This document shows, in pieces, positions 44,660-58,700 of a stretch of DNA of 64,000 bases (position 1 is the stretch's first letter; each line of letters begins with the position of its first letter). Source of the DNA: Pagrus major. Its lineage: Eukaryota; Chordata; Actinopteri; Spariformes; Sparidae. Below the pieces are notes generated by a model, which was not told the DNA's origin, did no database searches, and saw only the letters and a program-made list of their open reading frames with translations. The stretch is from the NCBI RefSeq assembly GCF_040436345.1, contig NC_133236.1:12516443-12580442 (forward strand). The letters run 5' to 3'. A program made the position numbers and the translations under genes.

Positions 44660-45530
44660 CTGGAGGGCGATGCTGAACACGCCGCTGTGATGACTGAACC
44701 GCCAACGTTACTCTGGACAGATTCACACAGCTCTGCGTTGCTAATCCAGCCTTGTTATGTTGTAATGTAATTTATATGCTTTAGACTATATTTTTTGACA
44801 TATATATCTTGGTATAAAGCTTTAATCGGTGATGAAAAGTACATTTACTGTACGTATACGCTGATATACACATGTTTTTAGCAGTGATCCCTAAAATGTG
44901 GCGATCAAACACTTCTGTCAAAGGTGCTCAACGCAGGCAGGATATTTTGTGGTTTAACAATAAACTGAATCAATGCACTGAAACAGTAAACTTGACTAGG
45001 AATTGAAGGATTGTAAATCAGCAGCTTTTTCAGCATTATAATGTCTAAAAGATAGTTTTCATATCGGCACATATTTGGAAATGTATACACCTATACAGAT
45101 ATATCTGTGATGGGCTAATATCGGCACATAATATCAGCCAACTGACACGTAAGTCAGGCTCTGGTGTTTTTGCTTTAAAAAATACTTAAATGATTAATTA
45201 TTATAACAATTGCCTCTTAGTACAAAGTACAATTTTGAGGTACTTGTACTTTACTTGAGTATGTCTGCTACTTTATACTTCCACTCCACTAGATTTTGGA
45301 GTTTTCGATCCATTTATTTTATAACTTAAGTTACTAGTTACTTCGCAGATAGCTCGCTGTAGTGCATGTTTAAATTAATTTCGTTGGCAATCAGATTTAA
45401 AAAAACATGCTATTGTCTATTGGTGGGAAATTTAACAAAATTTAAACTTAATTCTTCATTAATACAATTCTGGGGAACGTTTTAAGACATTTAAGTCAAT
45501 AATCCAGTCATGAAAACAGTGAATAGGGTT
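44660..45530. other. Gap between tRNA-Tyr and tmem214 3' end
   Basis: No gene. Contains TAATATCGGCACATAATATC (about 45117-45137, dispersed repeat) and the ACTTGTACTTTACTTGAGTA / CTTTATACTTCCACTCCACT repeat at 45190-45360, both widespread in fish. Confidence 0.5.
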
Positions 45531-46702
45531 GAATTCTTTATTATAAATCATTTACATTACAAAGTAAGACATTAGTCATTGCCATATCCATCCAAACATC
45601 TTGTTTACAAGGTGGGGTGAGTGAATCAGCTGGTCAGAACCTTCACTTTGCCCAGATGAGGGGTTGATGGGGTTTATTCTTAGTCACATTAGGGCCTACA
45701 GGATGATGTTGGCACTGGGTTAAACATGTCCCCATTATTGAGAATAAGCTTGTCGATCCACGCAGGCACACACACACACACAAACACACACACACAGACA
45801 GAAAGAATATCATCAGCCTTCAAGTATGAGTACACGACCACAGAGCTGCTTTTAGCTCAGGTGAAGAGCAACTGATGGCAAATGAAAAAGCACGAGAAAC
45901 AGCAGTCAGATGATGAAGCAGCAAAGGCATGATGAGAAAATGTGCAGGACAGACGAGACAGCAGGTAGATTTCTTCTTCTTCTGGACCTTTTTGAACTGT
46001 TCTGAGACTCCTCGTGTCCCGTTTTGGGTTATGAACTCCACTCCAGATCCTCTGAAGGAGTCAATCCATTCAAATCTTTCATAATGAAGGCTTTACATTG
46101 TGATCTGCCCAACAGACAGCTTCTCAGGCTTGATGAAGGCTTTAATGCGCCCGACACACGTTACCATAGTCAACTGGACCAAGTGTGGGGGATGAAGTTA
46201 GCTGACAAAGTCTTGAGTAGCTTGGAGAAGTCTGGAATATGTTTTTTTGGTCTTTTCCCTGCCCTTTACCAAGTTTTCACATAACACTTTTTTATATCTT
46301 TAAATAAAAATGGTTTATAAATCATCTACAAACCTACATTTTCTATAAATTACACAATTCTTTTAACCCAAAGGTTAAAGCAACAGCTGAAAGTTGCAGT
46401 AGAAAACTCAGGGACAGAGAGATAGAGAGATACGACCTCTGCATCCAGCAGTGACAAAAGGATTGGTAGAAAAAAACATCTATACAGCAAACTGATTAAA
46501 AAATTTAGCCAAAACAAGAGATTGAAGGGTCCTTTCTGAGTGAGAGTTTTATTTGTCTGACCCCTCAGTGTCCAATCACGGCGCGAGACGGGAGCAGACA
46601 CGTTGAAAGGCAGCCACAGATTGGGTCAGTGTGTGTGTAGATAACTTCATGTGTGTATATTGTGTGTGTGGGTGTATAAATTAGTCAGCATCTGTGATGT
46701 CA
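45530..46702 (-). other. tmem214: tmem214 3' UTR
   Basis: Long 3' non-coding segment after the tmem214 stop. CTTTATTATA at 45536-45545 reads as AATAAAG on the minus strand, a good poly(A) signal. A short CA-rich microsatellite lies at 45767-45795. Confidence 0.5.
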
Positions 46703-49700
46703 TCATGCTCGTGTCAGCAGCTCCTGCGCCCACGTCTTGATGGCCGAGGTCGTGTGTTGGAGCAGCTGCCACGTGGAGTTGGTGAAGGACAAAGCGTGGC
46801 TCTGCAGACACGATACGGACACCTCACCACTGCAGGGAAACACAGAAAAGCAGGTTTTTAAAAAATTATCACAAAAATGCAGCTTTTTGATTTGTCGCCG
46901 TTTGTAACTCTTATGTAGTTTCAAACTAGTGATATACTGAAGTGACTGAACCATTAAAACTTTAGAAATGTGTTAAAAAAACATCTGTAAATTGGTGTCA
47001 CAGTGTCATCATGAGCTGTAACAGAAGATCCGCTTTGGGGGCAAATTACATATAAAAAAACTTGAGCGCCATTACATCATAAATGAAGGTATTACTTTAC
47101 TGGAAAAAATGCCACTTTAAAAACGAGTAGGGCTGCTTTTAGGGTTACTTTCATTGTTGATTAGTCCGTCAATTATTTTCTTGATTAACTGATTAGTTGT
47201 TTGGTTATAAAATGTAAGAAAATGGTGAAAAATGTTGATCAATGTTTCCCAAAGACTAAGATGATGTCTTCAAATATCTTGTTTTGTCCCCAACCCAAAT
47301 ATATTCAGTCTATTGTCACAGAGGAGTAAAGAAACCAGAAAATATTCACATTTAAGAAGCTGGAATCAGAGAATTTTCAAATGTGCTGAACATATGCCAC
47401 ATTTCCTCTTCAGGCTAAACACGTTATATTGGCAAGCTGATGTAGCTACATAACAGGTGCACCTGGAAGTTACTGGGCAGATGCATTATAGCTCTATGTA
47501 AGAGTTATTGTTTGTGGTGTCACCAGTTTTAATTTAGTGACACACATCAGTTTAAACTTAAGAACAGCTGGTGCAGCTAAATCCAGACACTCTTTTTTTC
47601 AATTCCAGATGTAAATGTAATCCAGTCAGCTCACATTCAGAGAAATAAGGATGCACAGTTACAGTAAAACAAACAAACAAACAAACAAAAAGGTTAAAAG
47701 ACTCCTCAAGGTTACTGACTTGCAAGAGTCCTGTAGGTTGGTCCATGCTCGTTGTAGCAGGTCAGTTACGTACGCCAGCGCTGGCAGGATATAGTTCTGA
47801 TGGAGGAAGAGGAGGAGCTCCTTTAAATAGTCCAACACCTGGAACACACTGTCAGGAGTGTTGGCGTTCACCTGGGCAAAGGTAGACAGAGATGAGACAC
47901 GAGTCAACAACATAGAATATGACTGTTTCATCTTGTTAGCTCCAGCACCTTGATTCTCATCAGATGCTTTGGCAGAAGGAGGTAACAGTTCTACATCCGT
48001 TTCTTCACAGCCTTACCCATTCTATGGCCTGTGGTGTCTTTTCTTTGACCCAGAGAATAAACTGTGTGGTGTTTTCAGAGATGAAGATGGCTGCTGTTTT
48101 TGCCTTTTCCAGACCTTGTTCCATTAGTGGCCCCACAACCCGAACACACTCAGAGTAATAATGAGGAGTGTTCGTCTCCAACCAGCTACCGAGGACACAC
48201 ACACACAAAAAAAAAAACAAAAACAGACACAAGTCAGTGTGTTATTTAAATGTATTACATTTTTTTTTTTTTTTCTATATTATACACACACTCAGTGGCC
48301 ACTTTATCAGGTACGCCTAAAATCTACTGCAATACCATATAACAGCCCTGCAATAGCATCTATCTTTAAGAAGCTCACAGTATTCAGTTTTGGGGCGACA
48401 TTGTCATTAAGGCTGCAACTACTGATTATTTTCATTGTCGATTAATTTGTTGATTATTTTCTAGATTAAGCGATTAGTTATTTGGTCTATAAAATGTCAG
48501 AAAATGACACCCTCAAATGTCTTCTTTTGTCCACAACCCAGATATAAATCAGTTTACTGTCATAGTAAACTAATAACACAGAAAATATTCACAATTAAGA
48601 ATCTGGAATCAGAGAATTAGAATGGATTAATTTATTATTGAAAAGGTCGTATTGAAAGTGGTGTTAAATTGGACTGCATTACATTGAGTAAGTGTTTCTA
48701 ATATTTTGTCTTTTAATTTACATATCCGAGGGGGACAGAATAGTAGAAACACCTCTGAACGTAAAGCAGTCCAGTACAACACTACCACTAACTATGCGTT
48801 CAATGCTAAAATGTATAACTGAATAAGTATTTCTTTGACAGTGTCAACAAAAACGTAACATTATAGGCATCATACAAGTCACTGGATTAAATTAGATTGA
48901 GCCGTTGTACCTTATAAAGTGGCCACTGAGTTTGTTATATTTTCTATATTACTGTAAACTAACTAATGTGAAAAGTAACTTCAGACAAACTACAGTTATT
49001 CAAAACATCACTTTGGGAACATGTTTCTGCCAACACTGAGCCAGTGAGCAAACTGCTTTGTATACAGGAAATGAATCCGATGTGTGCTAGATACTGAGCT
49101 ATTTTTATTCTTTGGCGTGACCGGCCTCTGGTCAGACAAAGTGTACAAAAGTCAACCAGGACAAAGCCTAAAAGAGAGATACATATATCTGGCACACAGT
49201 GGATGGTAATTTGGTTAATTTGTGAGAGGAGAGAGCAACATATATGGTGTATTGGTCAAATGATTGTTCACAAACACATATGTGACGAGATAAGTGAGGT
49301 CATACCCGAAACCCTGTTTGGTGTACACTGTTATTTTGCCCCAGGCCTGTTGAGATACGGCTGTGACCCCTGAGCTGCGGAGATGCCTGGCTGTGCTGGA
49401 ATCTGAAACAAACAACGCATGTTGTAAGACCTCAGGAACAAACATAAAGACTAGTTATTGTGATGAGTAAAGAGGACTCGGACGGACCTGTGAAGGAGCC
49501 GTGGGATCTGATGTCATGAGCGATGAAGCCGGCAACAAAAACGAGCAGAACCATGAGGAGTTTGGACCAGGGGAAGCCACGACCACGCATCTTTACCTGC
49601 AGATTCTGGAGACAGAAGAGGACAACACTGAGAAAAACGCTACTGAGAGTAAAGTGAGTGGAGCTATATCCAATACCTGTTAAAATTCCCAACATTTCTC

Positions 49701-52700
49701 ATGGTTAAAGATGACTGTCGATTCGACTCTGTCTCACCTGGCACAGGCTATTGCACTCCTGAAGGTCCTGAGATTCAACAGTGTCTCTCATCTCCTCATT
49801 GGTCACTTTGAAAGACTGGATTGTTTCTTCAAGGTTCTTCCGGAGCTAAAAGGAAAATAAAGCACAATTAGTCAAAAACAAGATGATTAAAGAAACAATA
49901 AAAGGTGGTTTTATCCTTAGTTATCAACTCTAAGCTTGCTTGCTGCATCACACGGAGTAAAAACATGCTGTTACGCTCCAATTAAACCATCTCAAGGGAG
50001 GTGAATCTGGGCTTTTAAACCATCAGACGTCACGGCAGGAGTCGTACCTTTGGTGGCAGGATATTCCAAGACTTCAATAAATGATTCAACAGCAGACTGG
50101 AGAGGAAAACAGAAATGAGGTCAGCTCTATTTATCAGTATATAAATGGCTGAAATCCAGAAAGAATCTTTAACGTCTTATCTTTAATTGTGAAGTATGCT
50201 TTTGCCATAGAGCAACGCTGTTTTCATTGTACTTCTCACAGCTTAAAAAGACACAAAAACATGTATAACTCACCTGGACTGGGCTAAGTGTTTGGTATAG
50301 AGCTGCCTCCACACTCCTAGACTCTGCACGTCCACACACAAACACTCCGTCATACTGCTGAGCAGCTGCAAAACACACGAGAGAGGAAGAAGAGAAAGAC
50401 AAAAAGACTCAGTTTGATTTCTGATTCAAATTCTATTCATTTTTAAGCTATATTTCTCAATACTGCCTTCTTTCATCTCTTAGTTAAGCTAACCAGTGAA
50501 TTTTATGATGATCAAACAACAATGATAGCAGATCAAGAACACATCCTTCTCAAGAATACATCTTGTAGCTACATATTATGGATAATTACTTGTATTACTG
50601 TTAAGTTAAATGCCATTAAAGCAGACCAGGAAATGATGTCATTTGTCAGCAGTAATATTTGGCCAGTTAACTCATGGAATGAGTTAGCTGGCTAGTGGTT
50701 ATAAACACAGTGAGAGTGTTTGAGAGCGTAATTTCTTTTCAAGCTGGTCACTATAATGAGGTTATAACAACTTACTGTCTGATAGGTCACATACACCTAA
50801 AAGATTTATGCAGCTGCACCAAGCTAAACTACACTACATCTTTTGCATTGGTCAAGACAGTAGTATTACATAGAAAAGATCAGTTTAAAGTCTAAAACAC
50901 ATTCAGAGTTTGTACGTCTGTGTGTGTACCTCTCTCTTCATGTCATCTGGACAGTGTGGTGTGGCTCTGGACAGAAACGATGGCAGGTATGTGTGTAATG
51001 TGCTCTCGGGTTTGGCTCCAAACGCGAGGACCTTCAGTCGAGGGTACAGACGCCTCAGCTGCTCCTGCAGACTGAACACAATAAAAATACCTTCAATGAC
51101 ACCTTTACCATTTTTTACACAAGCAGAAATCTGCATTATTCATTATGTTACATTTACCTTGGTGACAGGGCATTCTTGGGCATGAAGGCAAAATCCAGCA
51201 AAGGAAAGAACTCTTTAGGACCCATGATGCCAAATCCCTTTGTCAGGTTTGCATGAAGTCTGGGAAAAGGAGAATATTATATACAATCAGTCAAGGTATA
51301 TTTCAATTACAGGCAAACATATACAAAACAGTGTCCCTCAGTTAAGAGCATGAAGAATTTACAGTTACTATACAGTGTGCAGTACTACAGGTGTCATGGT
51401 TCTCCAAATCCACGATTCGATTTGATTTTAAAGTCAAGATTTGATTTCTAAAATTTTTTTCAGCACTGACAGTATTGCTTTTGTTAGACCCACATCTAGA
51501 TTTTTAATAAAATCAACAGATTATTAGATTCATGCTCCTACAACTGCCATTTAAAAAAAGACGGGTATTTTACAACAACAGTTTGACCTTATCCTGGGCG
51601 GTATCAACAATACTGCCTTTGAATTTGAGGATTGTACTGAAAAAAACAAAAAACAAAAAACAAAAAAACAAACATATTTCTAAGAAGGACTCACAGCAGA
51701 AGTCTCTCCAGGTATGCAATGGCATATGAAGACAAGGATTTCACTCCAAGCACAGGAAGCATGATACCCAGCCACACTGAAACACAGATAAAGAACTTGA
51801 TTTATCTTATAAGAACTTTTAGTTCTGGCATTAAATGTTCTCAACTGTTGGCCCAGAGCAACTGCAGAAAAACATAGGTTTTGTTCTCGCATGCCTAATT
51901 ATATAAGTAGCATAGTGAAACAGAACATGAAGGTTGCTAGTATGGTGAAAACTAAGGTAGCCTGAAGGATAAAGAGCTCTGCAGCCATCCCTCAGAGATG
52001 CTTCACTGTTATACAAGTCTGTCATGCTAAATGCACTCAGATTTAATTGGTGGTTATTGGTGGTTATTATGGTTATTTTATTGTTTTCATACTATATTTC
52101 CACATTCCCATTGCGTGTCACACTGGTCAAGTCTTGCTCATTCTAATTATATCAAAGTCTGAGGCTCAGACAGGAAACTCTTGACTGCTTTTTTAAATTC
52201 TCGATAATAAGATTGGAGTGTTTCTAAACAGGTCTTAAGCTGATATTATATTCTAACATCAAGATAATATGCAGCACATTTTGCATTTGCAGCTTTGTTA
52301 AGAATGTGTCTTTCTTGCCTTGGGCGAGTTGAATGGTACTTGATACTCTTATTTTGCAGATGAAGGTTGTTATGTAATTTTCCAAGAATATTCATCCTCC
52401 CATGCCTGCATACTGTACTAACACCCACGCCTCTCCCACCTCACAGCCTCATCAAATACAGGCAAAGACCAGGAGCAAAAGCTGAGTGTGTGAAGCTACC
52501 ATGTGTTTAAGCGCACAGATGGCTGTCAGAGGATGTGTTACTGCTCTAATGTGCACTGTTGCTTTACTAACCCCCAACCCAGAATGTCTATTAGCACATA
52601 TTGTTGGGAAAGTGGGAGAAAGGGGAGACACATTCGAGCTGAGAGGATAATAAAATACTGTTTCTCGTATTTGAAAGAGCAGATACTTTGTAGTTGTGTG

Positions 52701-55700
52701 AAAATGTGTGTAAATTCTTTGGGTAAGTGTTTGACTTGTCCATTACCTCTTAGTCCTTGGCTGAGGTCATAAAATCCAGCTTGTCCAAGAGCCCACATGA
52801 TGGTCAAACACTTCACTGGACGATTCTGAACTGACCGCAATAACTCCAAATACTAGAAGGACATACAAGAAGGAAAGGATATTAAATATAATATTGAAAA
52901 AGAAAAATCCCCAGTAAATTGGACAATAGTACTGAAGTTTGAATTGTACATTCAGAGCAGACAAGGGCAGTGAAGCAGAAACCTGCCACTTATCTGCAGG
53001 GCTCAAGGACACACACTCACTCACCTCTGACAGGTTTTGGGTGGCTATTCTGGGTTTGTCCTGTAGGATTGCCTGAATGCAAACTCTGTAGCCATGCAGA
53101 GGTTCTCCTAGAAACAGAGAGAAAAACCGTTGGGTGTTTTATTAATTAGAATTTCCTTGTCCAGCTTGACCTTTGTTGCATGTTATCCCCATTTTTGCTC
53201 TCTACCATTATTTCCTCATTATCAGCTAATTATAGAGCCGATAAAATGAAGACAACATGCTTTCATTGATTTAACAAGTGCAGCATTTACAATCTCAGAT
53301 AGGTAGGTGGCTGTTAGAAGAAGAAGAAGGAAGAAGGAGGAAGAGAAGGAGAAGGAGAATTTTTTTGAGTAGAAGATAGAACGATATCAAGGGCTGTTGC
53401 ATTACAATAGCTTTCATTACTGCATCACTTCTGTCTTTAATCCACAGCACAAACCACCTCCAACCCTCCATTTGAGCTCTTACTCTTACCTGACTGTCTG
53501 TCCAGCTCCCTGAGCATAGTATAAACACAGTGGTCGAATAAATCCGGCAGAATGTCACCGCAGCGTCCAATGAGGCCTTTGATCACGCCCTTCAGCTCTT
53601 TTCCTGTAAGACAGTATGGGTAGTCTGGGGACAAAAAGAGGACATGAAATAAGTACCGTCCTTTGATTATTGTGTCAGTACCAACAGTCTGTTTGGGCTA
53701 TATTGAATGTGCACAATATTTTATTCTTAATCTTTCTTTAAAACAAAATAAAGTGTGAGTTTGACCGACCGTGAGCATAGCTGCTGAGTGTGGGCTCAGC
53801 CTCTGGCGCAGTCAGATGGAGGTTGAGGTATCCTGCCAGGTCTTTAAGCCACACTGATGGGTTTTCTGGAAACAGGGTCTGACTGCGGGCCAACTGCTGC
53901 TTCAGGTCACCAACATCCAACTAAAACAGAACAAGACGGAAATAAAACATTAAGAAACAAAACGTCCATTATGCAGGGATGAGACTGCATTTCAGCATGT
54001 GATACTTTGCTTTGGAAATGCAACAATGTAGCACTGTTTCTGTGAACATATTTATGGCTTTAAGAGGTTTTACCCCCTATTACATTTATTTTTTTTATCC
54101 TTTCATTCACTTACAATGATCAGACTAATTCCTAACCCACTATTGAGGATGATTAATAATCAGTTAGTTCTTAAATCTTAGCCACAAATGGTGTTTTAGG
54201 GAAAAAAGAACACAGAATCTTCAAAATAGTCCCCAAAATTATCCTCTTCTCATTAAAAAATGCAAGAAATACGACTTTAGATTGTAAACAAATCTCACTG
54301 ACCCAATATTTCAACAACCCAGAAGTTTTAAAAAGATAGAAAACAGAGGGGTATGTGCATTACTCACAGATTTGAAGGCCTCCTCAAGGCTCTTGTGAGT
54401 CGGGTGGGTGACTGTATTGCTGGGGTGTGTCTTCTTGGATGGTTTACTTGATGAGGGCTTCTTATTTTCAGGCTCAGCTGCTGGTGGAACCTGCTCCTTG
54501 TTCTGTTTTTTTCCCATCTTCTCAAAGCCATCGTACAGAGTCTCTGACATCTTCAGGGGTGCTGAAGGAAACAAGGCAGCTGTGGTTAAGACACGCCTCT
54601 GTGCAGAAATGAGTCTATTTTCAAACTTCTTCCGTCTTCTATAACACTTTCTCACATTCACCCTGTGAATCAAGTTAATCCTTGAAACCAAGGCATTCCG
54701 CTCCCCTCACATTCAGTGCTTCCACCCGCCCTCTTTGGCTTACGTAATGAGCTGTTATAATACCAGACAATATTCATGCAACGCTCATTACAATTCACAA
54801 AGGAACAGGGTTAAGCACCAGCAGCATTCCAAGTATTCCCCTGTGTGTTAAGAATCCACTGTGTCTAGTGTCCGTGCTAACGGAGTTTATATTAGAGCTC
54901 GACCAGTTTGAAGTTTTGAGGGTGAATAATAATATGTTCTGTGTACTGAGGTAGCTAATACAAATATTAGTATCAAAACATCACAGTTTTTAAGTTTTCA
55001 GCATACCCCAGAACTTATAATTTGGTAATTTATTTTGTATTACCAAAATGTCTCCAAAAGCCTCTGAAATGATAAGGCTGACATCATTCTATACTTTATT
55101 TATTGTCAACAAGTCCCAAATGATGAACAAATCCCTGACTGTAGCTGTCATTCTTTCCCCAGAAAGACATAAATAAAACAGGCCACAAATATACAGTTCC
55201 TTTTTTGCCATAGTTATTTCCTAACACAGCTGGGAACAGTCGTTTCTTTTTAGTAAACTATACTCATATATATATATATATAATATACTTTTTTAGATCT
55301 GGAGCTGTATGTGGGATTGAATCAAAATGAACTACAGTTACAATGCTCATTGTAATGAAGAAACCTTTCACACAGTGCAACATTATGGCTTATTAAAGCA
55401 TAAAGTATTTGGAAATGGGATTCTACGGCACAGAGGAATAAGCTACATCAGGCTTGTAGGTTAATTTTATTGGTTGGTTTTGGTCTTTTCAAAGGATGTT
55501 TTCAACATAAGAAAAAATTTAAATAATGCATATCTTATCCATTAAAACTCACACTGAAACCCAGACTATTAATGTTAAATTTATTCCAGAGTAAGCTGCT
55601 CCATTATGCTCTGACCTTAACTAACTGTAGTAAAGGTTGTATTTAAAGAATTCAACTACGAGTCCATATGACTGCAGACAAGAATCCCAGTCAACCCCAC

Positions 55701-58700
55701 CCACAGACTTGAGTCAGTGTTGACAGAGGTCACCAGTTGTTCACTGATCATTTAGCTCTACATGCTGCTTACAAACCTAAATCTATATCGGGTCTGTGTA
55801 AGTGTCGGCATAACACAGGGCTGTAACGCAAAGAGGGGGCCTGTCTCATCATAGTGTCAGTGTTCAGGACTGACTATCACCTTAACTTCTTTATTATTTT
55901 TCATTATTGTTCACTTCCCTGAATGGAAATAAATCCATCACAGCAGGCAGACTTACTTCATGAGTAACATTACAAAGTATTTATTACCCTCACTGAAGCC
56001 AGTTGTCATCTGCATGAATGTCTCAGTTTAGTAAGCAATACCCGAATAGCAAGGAAAGTACTAAAAGGCGTAATCTGACCAGTCTCGTCACGTGACGTAC
56101 ATTAATACTAAACAAATATCCTTAAGTGTCAGGAAGTGGTCATTTCCAGCAGCAGCTCTTGACATGATAAGACTTCTGCTGCAGTGAAGTACAGTAACAG
56201 GGCAATAACAAATGAGGCCACTTGAGTAGTGACTAGGAATACTTCATGTGCCCCGACACTGGGGGAAACAAACCAGTGTTTTTTTGTTGTTTTTTATAGT
56301 CCTTATCTTTTCCTTGAAACTTAGACACTGTACAATGTTTTCATTTAAGAATTCACTTTAAGATTATCTAAATTACTTTAAAAGCCCTTAATAGTTCTGA
56401 AGAACTTCCTGAAGAAAGATAGCTGATGATACTATATTTATTTTATCGGCAATCGGACACAAAAAGATACACAGATAATGGGGGAAAATGCAGAATATTG
56501 TCCCTGATAATCGGCCAGGTTTATCCTAAGCTTTTTCTCAACTTATTCAATTCAATCAATTGTTTTATGTTGTTGACATTTGTTTTATTTTAATTCTCTA
56601 TGTACACTCTTATAAAATATAGCTTCATGTGAAAGATTGTCAGTGTTAATATAACTGTATACTTAAAAATTACAACGATAAACATCATTTGAAACAGCAG
56701 ACAAGCTGGTTGGATAGCTATGTTTTAACAAGGTTTTGAGCTCGAGATTACTTCTTTCATATACATCAATACGATTGGCAATTTCCATGAAAATAAATCT
56801 AGGAAAGCTACACAAAACGAGACAAGGTCAACAGTGAGTAATCACAAAGATGGGTCCAGGCACAGGCACTGTACCAAATTCACTGTTCCACCTCAAGCAA
56901 ACTTTTAAAAAAGTAGTACCTCTATCGAACAGATATGTACTACCCCTGCAGTAATTAAACAGATCAAAGTAAGCCACTTGCAGTATCTGCCAAGACAGAC
57001 TTTACAAGAATCTAGTCAGCATCACTAAATACAAGAAGAACTACATCACTCCAGCAAACACTTTGGAGATTTGCCACCAGTCTTGTAATCTGTAAATGTC
57101 AAATACATCAACACAAAGAAAGTACTGTCTTCTTAGGGGGAATGTGTTAGCAAAACAAGCACAAGACGAGTGTCAAAAATTTTAAAGTAAAATATAAAGC
57201 AATGTGTGAGGAATGACTATTTTATATAATTTAGACCCAGAAGCTCCATTAATGTTTTATAAAGTCTATGATGGGAGCACAGCTACAGATGCGGAAATAA
57301 CTGCTGTGAGGCTCTACACCCGTCACTGATGACGCAAAGTAACGATCCATCTGTGTCTGAAATCTCAATTTACAGTACTGCTCACTGTATAGCAAACCAA
57401 TCAGTGTGAGTGATTTTGGACACTGTCCTGGCATATTTCAGCAGAGGGTCTTTATGTTGTGTCGGGGTGTAATCTGAGTAGTTGCACCCAGCGTGGCCCT
57501 CTTACAGGGTGGATGGACTCCAATGGATTCTCACACCAGCAGAAGAATAGCTGACAGGAAGCTTCACATATAGATACAGAGCAAAACACCTTCAGACCCT
57601 TCTCAACAACATAGAGCAGACTGCAGCAAGGCAAGTCTTTCTCTGTGTATAATGTCAGAAGGATTTTCTGATGTTTGTCTGGCATTATTTAAGAAACACA
57701 TGAACTGTGTCGTAAAAGGTTATGCTGGTATTTACAGATAGGAGGGCTGAAAAACTAATTAATACCAATACAGATAAACCAGTTCTACAGATATCATTTA
57801 AGTTAACAATTTCTAAAAAGTGGGTTGGGGTCAAGTCAAAAAACAAAACAGAACAATTTCACAAAGCTTTCTACTGCTGAAATTAATACAGTAATATAAA
57901 GTAAAAACCAGGTGGATTTTTTTTAACCCTCCATAAATGAAGGTGCCTACAAAATAGCGTGTAGCATGTAAATCAACATCATACACGTTGGACTTGACAT
58001 AATCACTCCTGTTGAAAGATGAGCCCATATCAAATATCCTATAACACGTTCAGACATGTAATGTGGAACAAGTCCAATATATGCATCACATCAGCTGTCT
58101 TATATATGACCTCCTCAAGGTGAAGGTATGTATTTAAATATGCAATAACAGACATTATAAACAAGACTAAAGGCTGCAGGGCAGAGCCTTAAGAAAGCCT
58201 CTTATATTATTATTTTTTTGTCTAATTTAGTGATGTGAGAAGATCTTGGCTAAATCAGGGCTCAAGGATGCGACTCTTCCCAAAAATTTGTTTTCATGGT
58301 TGCGTCATTTCACCTGATATTCAATAGGTCTGATTATAAAAAAAGTAGCCTATAAATATATTTTTATATTTACAGATATCAACTGGGTGTGTAGACAGTT
58401 GCCTTTGAACAAATATTAGCATATAAACCCATTTGCTGAAGGTCCCATGTCCTGTTAGTCTATCATTGGATTGTATGCATCTTCCCCTTTCTCTCTGGAG
58501 AATAATGTACTTTTAAGGTTAATAAAATAATAATCTGACAAACATCCATATTTTAGAGCCAGCTTTATAGTATGTTGTTTTAAAACAAAGTTGAAATGCT
58601 GAATGCAAAATGCTGTTTGTTAAGCATTTTCAACATTTAGGTTATTGAGGTTTTTGCAATTTCTTGCTGCATGTGCTGTGACTTAAAATAAGAAAAAACG

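Noticed and set aside
48017-49596. Possible separate small gene from 60-88-codon frames around TMEM214 C-terminal exons
   Set aside because: Every frame is accounted for by phased tmem214 exons or their shadows.
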